9,897 bases of DNA from NCBI GenBank assembly GCA_014380965.1, contig JACMIV010000111.1:1-9897 (forward strand). Reading direction: 5' to 3'. This DNA is from Rhizobiaceae bacterium. Lineage in GTDB: Bacteria > Pseudomonadota > Alphaproteobacteria > Rhizobiales > Rhizobiaceae. The notes beneath the pieces were generated by a model. It saw nothing but the letters and a program-made list of their open reading frames with translations. It was not told where the DNA came from and searched no databases. The translations under genes were made by a program, and so were the position numbers. Shown piece by piece: positions 1-6,802 of the stretch (positions are counted from its first letter, which is position 1; every line of letters begins with the position of its first letter).

Positions 1-275
1 CGCCTTCGTCCGGATCGTCGGATGCTGAAAGTATCAAAGAGCTCCACGATCAGCCGATCTACCCGCTTGAGGGGGAGGTGCCCGCCCCTCGACAAACGCT
101 CGGGAGGGCAGAGGAGGGTTGCGAGGAAGCGCAACGGTCGGGATCTGGCCCGCTTGGTTTAGAATCAGAGCCGGCGGCGGAAATCTCGCCGTCCAAGTTT
201 CCCCGGCCGCCGTCGTCGCAGACCCCTTCGACCCTCTCGCTCGCTCATGCTGCACGCACGGTCTCTCCAGAGCGG

Positions 276-461
276 ATGTCGCTTCGAGACCGCGTCCGCG
301 CCCTCGCGGACGGCCCCAAGAGGACATCCACGAGCGCAGCCATGGAGAGCGAGCATCCTGTGGATCCGGAAATCGCGCTCATCCACGACGAGATTCTGAC
401 GGTGAAGCGGGCGATCGCCGACATCCGCCAGCGCCGGGACAGGACCGCGGACGGACGCTGA
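276..461 (+). CDS. Small hypothetical protein (61 aa), tentative
   Basis: I do not recognise this product. The predicted peptide is hydrophilic and charged: an N-terminal MSLRDRVRAL stretch, then a likely amphipathic helix near residues 32-54 (PEIALIHDEIL..KRAIADIRQRR) and a basic end. Most codons from 276 onward end in G or C, as expected for a real gene in this genome. The same frame upstream of 276 is open back to the window edge but has a much weaker third-position GC bias, so I place the start at this ATG; an internal ATG at 342 is also possible. No good Shine-Dalgarno sequence precedes either start. The stop lies 22 bases from the stop of the convergent kinase gene. It could be a chance open frame in GC-rich DNA or the 3' end of a longer gene entering from the left. 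Confidence 0.35.
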   Translation: MSLRDRVRALADGPKRTSTSAAMESEHPVDPEIALIHDEILTVKRAIADIRQRRDRTADGR

Positions 462-483
462 CACAGACGGGACGCCGCCTCCT

Positions 484-3400
484 TCAATCCGCCAGGACGC
501 GCTGCGGCGGGAAGGCGATCTCGACGAGCGTTCCCTCGCCCGGCGTCGACTGGATGGCAAAGGCCGCGCGGTTCGCCTCGACCATCGCCTTCGTCAGCGG
601 CAGGCCGAGCCCCGTTCCCTCGCCGCGCGTGACGCTCGGTGCATGGACCTGCTGGAACGGCGTCAGCGCGATCTCGATCTCGCGCTCGGTCATCCCGATG
701 CCGCTGTCGCGGAACCGCAGCAGCACGTCGCCCTCGGCGGTGTAAGTCGTCGAGGCGATGATCTGCCCGCCGGCGGGCGTGAAGCGGATGGCGTTGGCGA
801 TGAGGTTGAGCGCGATCTGGCGCATGGTCCGCCTGTCCGCGACGACGGGCGGGACCGTTGCTGGAAGGTTCGAGCGCACGATGACGCGCTCGCGGTTCGC
901 CTGCGGCTGCATCAGCGAGACGACCTCCTGCACGACCTCGTTCAGCGACACGGCCTCGAAGTCGAGATCGAGCTTGCCGGATTCGATCTTCGAGATGTCG
1001 AGGAGATCGTTGACGAGATCGAGCACGTGGTGGCCCGAGCGCTTGATGTCGCCGAGATATTCGAGATAGCGCTCGTTGCCGATCGGCCCGAAGCATTCCG
1101 ACGCCATCACGTCGGCAAAGCCGATGATGGCGTTCAGCGGCGTTCGGAGCTCGTGGCTGATATTGGCGAGGAACCGGCTCTTGTGAAGGCTCGCCGCTTC
1201 CGCCTGGCGGCGGGCGTTGACGAGGTCCTCCTCGATCCGCTTCCAATGCGCGATGTCGCGGATGACGACGCACCAGCCGCGCTCGCCCGACAGGCGCCCT
1301 ATGGTGATGAAGAGCGGAATGAAGCCGCCCTGCGCGACGCGCCCGATCACCTCGCGGCCGTCGTTCAAGATGCCGGCAAGTCCGTCGTCGCGAAGCATTT
1401 CGAGATAGTCGTGCGTCGCCTTCTGGCTCTCGTGGGCAAACAGGCTGGAGAGATGGCGACCCTGATGATCGTCCTGCGCAATGCCGAAAAGGGCATGCGC
1501 GGAGCCGTTCATCGCCCGGATCGTGCCGGCCGGATCGAGCAGCACGATGCCGTCGGTGGCCGTGTCGAGCACCGCCTGGAGCTCTTCGACCTGCTTGCGC
1601 AGATCCTCGATCGCCACGGCCTCGGTATTCTCCGAAGGCTCGCTCGCCGGCGTCGGCACGCCTATGTCCGGCGCCGTCGCATCCTCTTCCGCGGCGTTCG
1701 CGGGAAAGGTCGCGGCGCCATCGCGCGGCACCAGCGATAGCGGAGACGAGAGTGGGGGCAGAAACGACATCAGAAGATGCGACCGTCCGGCGAGTGCGAC
1801 GCGCTGAAGGTGGACGCGAACATCGACGGGACGGCCATCGAAGCGCAGGATCGACACGTCGCCGTCTCCAGGCTCTCCGGTCCGCTCGGCGAAGAGCGCA
1901 CCGATCCCGCCGCGATCGGAGAGCGTCAGGATATCCTCGTATCCGGTGAGCTCCGCAAATTCGCGATTGGCGAAGACGACGTCGCCCTGGGACGCGAGGA
2001 GAAGCGGGATCGGCAGTCCGCCGACCATCGCCTGGAACGTATCGACGGAAACGAGGCCTGCCTCGGTGTGGTCTTGGTCATCCCCGCCGCCCTCATCGAT
2101 GGGACTGGCGGAAGGACGCGCGCCGTCCGCTTGTACGACGTCGGGCGTTTCAGTCGCTACGGGCACGCGGCCGTCGACGAAGGGCGGGGTCTTCGGCAGA
2201 GCGCCATCGGTCGCGATCCGCGCCGCGGGTCGATCCGGCGCGGCGGGACTGCCGAGCTTCATCCCGATGGCACGAAAGGCCGCCTCCTCCGCATCGGAGA
2301 GGACGCCGTCCTTCGGCCGCCGGCGGTCGTCGAGCCGGATGATGCGCGGGGCCGGATCATCGCCATTGCGGTCGTTCGCGTCACCCGAAGCGTAATCGGG
2401 GTCGTCGCCGATCGCGGACGGTTCTTCTTCGACCGATGACGGCTGGCTTACCGGCGGCTCGGCGCGGCGCCCGAACACGGCGGCCGGCGCCTCTCCGGGG
2501 AAGGTTCGCAGGAGGGGCCGCGACGAATTCGGGGGCGCGGAGGTCTCGGCGCCCGAAGGTGTCGCGCCCTCGGCCATGTCCTCCGGGCGGTTCAGACCCT
2601 CGCCCTGCGCAGGAGCGGCGGACAGCAACCGCCCGATTCCTTCCTCGTCCTCGACGGGCTCGTTCATCTTGACGATGCCGAAGCCACGGAAACCGTCGAA
2701 GCTGCGGTCGCGGGCATAGACGGGAAGCGCGGCGAGATCGACCGGCACCTTGCGGTCGCTGTTTTCGACCGGCCAGAGGATGCTGCGCCCGGACCAGGTG
2801 TCGCGGCGGTCGAGAAGGCGGGCGATCTCGCCGCCCGCGTCGAAGCCGAACACCTGCGCGACATCGCGGAAGCTGCGGCCGATGACGTCCGCCGCCGCCG
2901 GCCCGACGGCCTCCGCAAAGGCCGCCGACAGCATCCGGAAGCAGCCGTCGCGGTCGATCTGCCAGACGAAGCGAACCGGGGGACTGTCGAAGCGGGGCGC
3001 GAAGACGGGGCTGGCGACGACGACCTCCCCTGAGACGACCGGTGCGCCGACCAAGCCCTCGCCGCTCTCACCGCCATCCGGCTCGTTTTCGGCCGGCAAA
3101 ATCGCAGCGCCATCGCTGTCGAGGGGCGACGCAGCCGGCAAGGCGCCGAGCGTCGCGCGTTCCGATGGGAGAAGCTCGGCGGGAAGAGGCTCGGGCTCGG
3201 CCGGGCTTGGCTCCTCGGGAGCGATGAAAGCCTCCCCCGGAGGCACTTCGGCATCGTCCGAGATCGGCACTTCCAGCAGGCCGGCGTCGTCCGCCGGCAG
3301 GTCCGGCAATGTCTCGACGCTTTCCTTGTCGAGCGGCTGCCCCGTCTGCGGGCTGACGATCGCTGGATCGTCGTTTGGAACGGCGTGCGGCTCCGGCGGC

Positions 3401-4794
3401 GCCTTTCCCGCCTCGGGCGCCTCGCCCGCCGAGAGCGACCAGTCCGACGCGCCCTCTTCGGCAGATGTGAAGCCAAGCCCGGTGCCTTCGATCGCCTGGC
3501 GGATCAGAAGTTCGGCCTGATCGTCGGGTGCGGGAGCCTCAATGGTTTGCGGGGTGGGAGCCAACGCTTCCACCGCCCAGCGCGAGCGCAGGAGAGGCGG
3601 CGCGCCAGCGCCACCGGCGGACGGCCCGTCTGCCGCGGTGACGTCCTCCAGGCGCGTGTCCGTCATACCGCCGCGCGGGGATGAATTGCGGTCGGCCGTC
3701 GGAAGGTCCGTCAAGGACTCGGCGTCCCACCCAGACTTCCATGCGGTGTTCGAAGGGGTGAGGTTCGAGGCGGACTCAGAGGCGACGCTCGCGTCGGCGC
3801 GGATGATCTGGCCCTCCACGATCGGTTGTCCTGCCGCTCCGTCCAGCTTCGCATGTTCGGCGTCCTGCACGTTGTCCGGCGCAGCCGCGGATGCCGGTTG
3901 CGTGTCCTCGGGACGCTCGTCCTGCCTGCTGTGCCACCGCTCGACGAGGGCGTTCATGTTCATGGCGGGTCGCCCGGCGGGCAATCTGCGACGCTTGACG
4001 GAAAAGAGCCCGGCCGGCACGCGGCCGCTCTCGGCCGGCGGCGACGGAGGCTCACCTCCCGTCTCGCTCTCGCTCCCTCCGATCGGCTCGCTGATCCCGA
4101 GCGGTACGCCTTCGGAACCGGGCTCCTCGATTGGCAGAGCCGGGCGATCCCCGTCCTTGTCAACCTGGACCTCGACCGTTTGCCGGACGACGAGCACCAG
4201 GTGGTCGGCGACCTTGGTCAGCGTCGTCATCCAACCTTCCGTCTCGATGTCACGAGCGACGGCTTCAGATGCGATCAAGGCCTCGATCTCGCCATTGAGA
4301 GCGCCCTCCTCCGCAGCCGGCTCCCCGGCCAGGAGCCCACGGTCTCCGTAGATAGCGGCATCCTCCAGCCCGCTTTCGTCAAGGAGACGAAGCGCGAGTT
4401 CGGAGTCGCCCGCCGCCGCGGAGCGCATCGCGTCGACGGACAGAAGCACGACCGGTCCCGCCTCGGTCTCCATGCGCTTCAGATGCGCCACGAGCGGCCG
4501 ACCACCTATGCCGCCACCGGAGCGCAAAAGGATCCGGCCAGCACCTCTATCCGCCACGACCCTCGCGGCAGCCGCGATCTGACGCATCACCGGCCGCTGC
4601 AGGGGCCGCGTGGCCGCCCCGTTGGAAAACGACGCGACCGGCACCCCGACGAGGCCACGCCCGGGTCCGTTCGCCCACAACACCGCGTTCAGCCCCATAT
4701 CGAACACGGCAACGCCCGCTCCTTGCGCCTGGGCTGCGCGCACGTCGCCGAGAAGGAGGATGTCGAGCGGCGACAGGCGCGGCAGAAGGGTCAT
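484..4794 (-). CDS. pdhS: Large cytosolic PAS-domain sensor histidine kinase, PdhS/DivJ/PleC family
   Basis: This is a 1436-aa histidine kinase, residues numbered from the ATG at 4794. A TTG at 4809 would add five residues; an in-frame stop lies just upstream, and neither start has a clear ribosome binding site. An N-terminal PAS-like sensory region (about 28-210, with AVFDMGLNAVLWAN) is followed by a long acidic, proline-rich, probably disordered linker (about 211-605), PAS-like 1 (609-711), a second linker, PAS-like 2 (917-1013) and PAS 3 (1070-1185). Next come the HisKA H-box FLANISHELRTPLNAIIGF with phospho-acceptor His1214 and a HATPase domain: N-box Asn1330/Asn1334, DSGIGM at Asp1363, GEGTGLGL at 1391-1398. 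The patch near 831-848 (LSDAEEAAFRAIG) and the closing FPPQRVLAD resemble rhizobial PdhS proteins as I remember them. No membrane segment or receiver domain is visible, so it is cytosolic and must phosphorylate a separate partner; by family knowledge that is probably DivK, placing it in the CtrA cell-cycle relay. Being the PdhS orthologue, rather than a paralogue, is inference. Confidence 0.9.
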   Translation of the reverse strand: MTLLPRLSPLDILLLGDVRAAQAQGAGVAVFDMGLNAVLWANGPGRGLVGVPVASFSNGAATRPLQRPVMRQIAAAARVVADRGAGRILLRSGGGIGGRPLVAHLKRMETEAGPVVLLSVDAMRSAAAGDSELALRLLDESGLEDAAIYGDRGLLAGEPAAEEGALNGEIEALIASEAVARDIETEGWMTTLTKVADHLVLVVRQTVEVQVDKDGDRPALPIEEPGSEGVPLGISEPIGGSESETGGEPPSPPAESGRVPAGLFSVKRRRLPAGRPAMNMNALVERWHSRQDERPEDTQPASAAAPDNVQDAEHAKLDGAAGQPIVEGQIIRADASVASESASNLTPSNTAWKSGWDAESLTDLPTADRNSSPRGGMTDTRLEDVTAADGPSAGGAGAPPLLRSRWAVEALAPTPQTIEAPAPDDQAELLIRQAIEGTGLGFTSAEEGASDWSLSAGEAPEAGKAPPEPHAVPNDDPAIVSPQTGQPLDKESVETLPDLPADDAGLLEVPISDDAEVPPGEAFIAPEEPSPAEPEPLPAELLPSERATLGALPAASPLDSDGAAILPAENEPDGGESGEGLVGAPVVSGEVVVASPVFAPRFDSPPVRFVWQIDRDGCFRMLSAAFAEAVGPAAADVIGRSFRDVAQVFGFDAGGEIARLLDRRDTWSGRSILWPVENSDRKVPVDLAALPVYARDRSFDGFRGFGIVKMNEPVEDEEGIGRLLSAAPAQGEGLNRPEDMAEGATPSGAETSAPPNSSRPLLRTFPGEAPAAVFGRRAEPPVSQPSSVEEEPSAIGDDPDYASGDANDRNGDDPAPRIIRLDDRRRPKDGVLSDAEEAAFRAIGMKLGSPAAPDRPAARIATDGALPKTPPFVDGRVPVATETPDVVQADGARPSASPIDEGGGDDQDHTEAGLVSVDTFQAMVGGLPIPLLLASQGDVVFANREFAELTGYEDILTLSDRGGIGALFAERTGEPGDGDVSILRFDGRPVDVRVHLQRVALAGRSHLLMSFLPPLSSPLSLVPRDGAATFPANAAEEDATAPDIGVPTPASEPSENTEAVAIEDLRKQVEELQAVLDTATDGIVLLDPAGTIRAMNGSAHALFGIAQDDHQGRHLSSLFAHESQKATHDYLEMLRDDGLAGILNDGREVIGRVAQGGFIPLFITIGRLSGERGWCVVIRDIAHWKRIEEDLVNARRQAEAASLHKSRFLANISHELRTPLNAIIGFADVMASECFGPIGNERYLEYLGDIKRSGHHVLDLVNDLLDISKIESGKLDLDFEAVSLNEVVQEVVSLMQPQANRERVIVRSNLPATVPPVVADRRTMRQIALNLIANAIRFTPAGGQIIASTTYTAEGDVLLRFRDSGIGMTEREIEIALTPFQQVHAPSVTRGEGTGLGLPLTKAMVEANRAAFAIQSTPGEGTLVEIAFPPQRVLAD

Positions 4795-4842
4795 CGCAAG
4801 CCGATCCAAGACGGGGCCGTCCCCCGAGGAACGGTGACTTCA

Positions 4843-4857
4843 TTAACGAGGCATTAA
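4843..4857 (-). promoter_or_regulatory. CtrA-binding box (TTAA-N7-TTAA) upstream of the kinase
   Basis: The sequence TTAACGAGGCATTAA is an exact match to the full CtrA consensus, TTAA-N7-TTAA. It is centred about 56 bases upstream of the kinase ATG (about 41 from the alternative TTG), where it would overlap a promoter. The phasin start is more than 200 bases away on the other side, so the kinase is the likelier target. The match is seen directly; binding by CtrA is inference. Confidence 0.65.
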
Positions 4858-4963
4858 TAAGCGGGTGGCGCGAACATATCCAGAATCTTCGCCCGGCCCG
4901 GCCGACGCGATCGAATAAAGGTTAATCCGGGCCCGAACGAAACACCGAACCGACGTGTTTATG

Positions 4964-4981
4964 TTGCACTGCACAATGCAA
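4964..4981 (+). promoter_or_regulatory. TGCA-rich dyad upstream of the phasin, possible PhaR operator
   Basis: The 18-base sequence TTGCACTGCACAATGCAA has 5-bp inverted arms (TTGCA at 4964-4968, TGCAA at 4977-4981) and contains TGCA three times. It ends 88 bases before the phasin start. PhaR-type repressors of Paracoccus and Rhodobacter are known to recognise TGC/TGCA-rich dyads in front of phasin genes and to be released by polyhydroxyalkanoate. A possible -10-like GATAAG lies at 4985-4990, so a bound repressor could block the promoter. The assignment to PhaR is inference from motif and position. Confidence 0.4.
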
Positions 4982-5069
4982 GATGATAAGGAAATAGGCA
5001 GGTTGCTCGGGTTCTGGAACGGATCGTCAACCGCCATAAGACTTCACGGAAATCGTAGGGAGAGAAACG

Positions 5070-5630
5070 ATGTCCAACACCGCCAGCACTAACGCCAACA
5101 CCACCAAAGCCGCAGACGCCATGCAGAATGCGACCGAGGACGCCGTCCGCAACACCCGGGACATGATGGGTGCCGCCCAGCAGTCCACGGAGAAGATGAT
5201 GGCCGATGCGAAGTCGATGATGGGAATGGACCCGACCAAGATGTCGGAAACCTTCCGCGCCATGACGCAGAAGTCGATGGAGCAGTCGAAGGAGGCCTAT
5301 TCCCGCATGAAGCTTGCCGCCGACGATGCGACGCGCGCGCTCGAGACCACGATGGAGCACGCCCATCAGGGCTCGCTGTCGCTCTCCAAGAAGGCGATTG
5401 AAGCCATGCGCAGCAATGCCGAGATGGGTTTTGCGCATCTCGAGAAGATGATGGGCGCGAAGTCCTTCGCCGAAGTCATCGAGATGCAGACGAGCTACGT
5501 GCGCAAGCAGATCGAGATGTCCACCGACCAGAGCAAGGACATGCAGGCGCTGACGCAGTCGGTCGCGCAGGACATGATGAAGCCCGGCCGCGAAGCCTTC
5601 CAGAAGGCATCGGACGCCGCCAAGCACTAG
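5070..5630 (+). CDS. Phasin family protein (polyhydroxyalkanoate granule-associated)
   Basis: This 186-aa protein has the composition and layout of an alphaproteobacterial Phasin_2 protein. It is almost entirely predicted helix, lacks Cys and Trp, has no signal peptide, and carries an amphipathic helical core from about residue 55 to 175 (MSETFRAMTQKSMEQSKEAY, SLSLSKKAIEAMRSNAEMGF, KSFAEVIEMQTSYVRKQIEM). The central pattern of alternating Lys/Glu and small residues, with a K-SFAEVIE-Q-YVRKQ block, is typical of the family. Phasins coat intracellular polyester granules and control their size and number; some act as chaperones or stress proteins. The N-terminal 50 residues are Asn/Thr/Ala-rich and probably flexible. 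The ATG is supported by AGGGAGAG at 5057-5064, about 5-7 bases upstream. Methionine content is unusually high (23 of 186). The gene is monocistronic, with its own terminator. Whether this strain makes polyhydroxyalkanoate cannot be seen here. Confidence 0.88.
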   Translation: MSNTASTNANTTKAADAMQNATEDAVRNTRDMMGAAQQSTEKMMADAKSMMGMDPTKMSETFRAMTQKSMEQSKEAYSRMKLAADDATRALETTMEHAHQGSLSLSKKAIEAMRSNAEMGFAHLEKMMGAKSFAEVIEMQTSYVRKQIEMSTDQSKDMQALTQSVAQDMMKPGREAFQKASDAAKH

Positions 5631-5654
5631 GGGCGATCTCCCTCCCAAGACCGA

Positions 5655-5684
5655 GGATCGGGCCCGGCGGCCCGGTCCTTTTTT
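5655..5684 (+). terminator. Intrinsic terminator after the phasin gene
   Basis: A 10-bp stem (5655-5664 GGATCGGGCC with 5669-5678 GGCCCGGTCC, one G-T wobble) closes a CGGC tetraloop and is followed at once by six T residues (5679-5684). It begins 24 bases after the phasin stop and separates that gene from the tRNA. This is a textbook rho-independent terminator. Confidence 0.9.
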
Positions 5685-5737
5685 GTAGGTGCGCAGACCG
5701 ATCGAGAAGACCCGAACTCGACGGGCACAGCTTTGGC

Positions 5738-5765
5738 CTTGCGTATCGGCCGGAAAGATTTTATC
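5738..5765 (+). promoter_or_regulatory. Candidate promoter for tRNA-His
   Basis: CTTGCG (5738-5743) and TTTATC (5760-5765) are separated by 16 bases and lie 33 bases before the tRNA. They resemble the -35/-10 pair of housekeeping promoters in alphaproteobacteria, where CTTG is common at -35. The match is imperfect; position after a terminator and before a stable RNA gene is the main support. Confidence 0.3.
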
Positions 5766-5798
5766 TCCACGACGCTCGGGCGACGAACTTGCCCCCGT

Positions 5799-5875
5799 GC
5801 GGTTGTAGCTCAGTTGGTTAGAGCGTTGGATTGTGGCTCCAGAGGTCGGCGGTTCGAACCCGCCCAACCGTACCA
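5799..5875 (+). tRNA. tRNA-His (anticodon GTG)
   Basis: A full cloverleaf can be drawn. The acceptor stem is GCGGTTG (5799-5805) with CAACCGT (5865-5871). The D arm is GCTC/GAGC. The anticodon stem is TTGGA/TCCAG around loop TTGTGGC, with GTG at 5833-5835. The T arm is GGCGG/CCGCC around TTCGAAC, and CCA is encoded at 5873-5875. GTG reads histidine codons CAC and CAU. The base before position 1 is T, not the G found at -1 of most tRNA-His; the first pair is G1:U72 and the discriminator is A73. This is the altered identity set described for a group of alphaproteobacteria including Caulobacter, so it fits the organism and does not mean the gene is damaged. Confidence 0.96.
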
Positions 5876-6381
5876 TTCGTCTTGCTCGTGAATTTCGCGA
5901 CCCGCTTCAACGAGGGACGGCACCGGTTCGCTGGGACGACGGGGCTTTGATGTGATTGCCTGCGATTCGAAGGACGTATCGGGTACGCTTGGCTGATCGA
6001 TGCTGAACCGATGCGGAGTGTCGGCTTGGTCTGCGGGAACGGCCGACTGAGCGGGCACCACCATGTACGCGCTCTTCTTGTGCCAGCGTCGGGCGTGATG
6101 CGCCGCAAATTCATGACTGCAAACGTCAAAGGGAGCGTTCGGCCGCGCGCTGAGCGTCGGCAAGTTTGTTCCACGGCTCACCTCAAGAGGACCCATCGGT
6201 CCCTATGCTCCTGAGGCGTACACTTCGACATGTGCAGACACGGTCCAGCGTTAGAGAACTTCCCGCATTATAACATGAGGACTTGCAGTCGGCATCGTCA
6301 GCTCGGCGGTTGGTGCTCTGATCACGTCACGTCATTCATCGCCTGTTGGTCAAGCCAGATGCGCAATCGAGCGTTTGATCC
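5876..6381. other. Long intergenic stretch with no supported gene
   Basis: About 500 bases between tRNA-His and the DUF1236 control region. Reading frames on both strands are short, have no consistent GC bias at third positions and lack ribosome binding sites. The longest, on the minus strand, run straight through the tRNA and are therefore not credible. I saw no integrase fragment, terminal inverted repeat or second copy of the tRNA 3' end. Base composition appears somewhat less GC-rich than in the genes. It may hold an unrecognised small RNA or decayed sequence. Confidence 0.5.
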
Positions 6382-6406
6382 GCAACGATTGTCGACGTCG
6401 TCCGTT
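6382..6406 (+). promoter_or_regulatory. Candidate EcfG-type (general stress) promoter
   Basis: GCAAC (6382-6386), a 16-base spacer and CGTT (6403-6406) approximate the GGAAC-N16/17-CGTT promoter of the alphaproteobacterial general-stress sigma factor EcfG, with one mismatch in the -35. The motif ends 30 bases before the DUF1236 start, leaving room for a short leader with the ribosome binding site. A short degenerate motif like this can occur by chance. Confidence 0.25.
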
Positions 6407-6436
6407 GTAAGCGCGGGACGAAACAGGAGAAAACAC

Positions 6437-6766
6437 ATGCGAATCTATATTGCCGCTATCGGCGTTGCGGGCCTTGCAATGGCTGCACCCGCACTGGCTC
6501 AGTCCACAACGACCACGACGGTTACGACGGAACAGTCGGCCGCCGGCAATGTCATCGTGGTCCCGGATGATGTCCGCACCTACGTGACGAAGCAGCAGAC
6601 GAGATCGGTTGTTCTCGAAGGGCCGGTCGTCGTCGGTCAAGCTTTGCCGGACACGGTCGAGTACCAGATCATCCCCGACAATGACGGATACGCTTATGCC
6701 ATCGTGAATGATCGGCGCGTCATCATCGATCCGCAGACGCGGAGCGTGATCGAAGTCTACGACTGA
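6437..6766 (+). CDS. Exported DUF1236 domain-containing protein
   Basis: This 109-aa protein has an N-terminal Sec signal peptide (residues 1-21, hydrophobic core IAAIGVAGLAMAA, AxA cleavage site ALA before Gln22). A Thr-rich linker (QSTTTTTVTTEQ) leads into one DUF1236 domain (about 40-109). The domain shows the family pattern: YVTKQQTRSV, then a VVVGQALPDTVEYQIIP strand pair, DGYAYAIVNDRRVIIDP and a terminal TRSVIEVYD. DUF1236 is common in Hyphomicrobiales and has no known biochemical function; location should be periplasmic or outside the cell. The start is fixed by AGGAG at 6425-6429, seven bases upstream of the ATG; the frame is open further upstream but that part lacks coding character. 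The gene stands alone. Many relatives are longer or carry repeats, so this is a minimal single-domain form. Confidence 0.85.
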   Translation: MRIYIAAIGVAGLAMAAPALAQSTTTTTVTTEQSAAGNVIVVPDDVRTYVTKQQTRSVVLEGPVVVGQALPDTVEYQIIPDNDGYAYAIVNDRRVIIDPQTRSVIEVYD

Positions 6767-6777
6767 CGATAGTATTC

Positions 6778-6802
6778 CGGAGGCTGCGTCCAGCGGCCTC
6801 CG
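6778..6802 (+). terminator. Possible terminator hairpin after the DUF1236 gene
   Basis: CGGAGGC (6778-6784) and GCCTCCG (6796-6802) form a perfect 7-bp stem with an 11-base loop, 11 bases after the stop codon. There is no T tract after it, so it may be a weak or factor-assisted terminator or an mRNA 3'-end stabiliser. Confidence 0.45.

Noticed and set aside
34..327. Minus-strand frame of 97 codons at the left edge, and a plus-strand frame entering from the left and ending at 26-28 (AFVRIVGC)
   Set aside because: The first is Arg/Pro/Ala-rich with no motif and no ribosome binding site. The second is only eight codons, too short to claim as a gene end.
643..1740. Long plus-strand open frame antisense to the kinase gene (365 codons), and similar ones at 1777-2439 and 3826-4857
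   Set aside because: They are shadows created by the high GC of the kinase gene. The translations are Arg/Asp/Val-rich with no recognisable motif, whereas the minus-strand frame encodes a complete kinase core.
4808..4826. Short GC hairpin in the kinase leader (CGGGG/CCCCG arms on the minus strand)
   Set aside because: The 5-bp stem is of a size expected often by chance in GC-rich DNA, so I do not call it a regulatory element although it sits by the start codon.
4959..5876. Minus-strand open frame of 305 codons opposite the phasin and through the tRNA, plus others at 5810-6196 and 5818-6174
   Set aside because: They run through tRNA-His on the antisense strand and give the well-known artefact peptide containing SNQLSYNRT.
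6230..6436. N-terminal extension of the DUF1236 protein from an ATG at 6230
   Set aside because: The extension would bury the signal peptide at residue 70, has Cys/His/Arg-rich non-coding character, and ignores the good AGGAG at 6425-6429.
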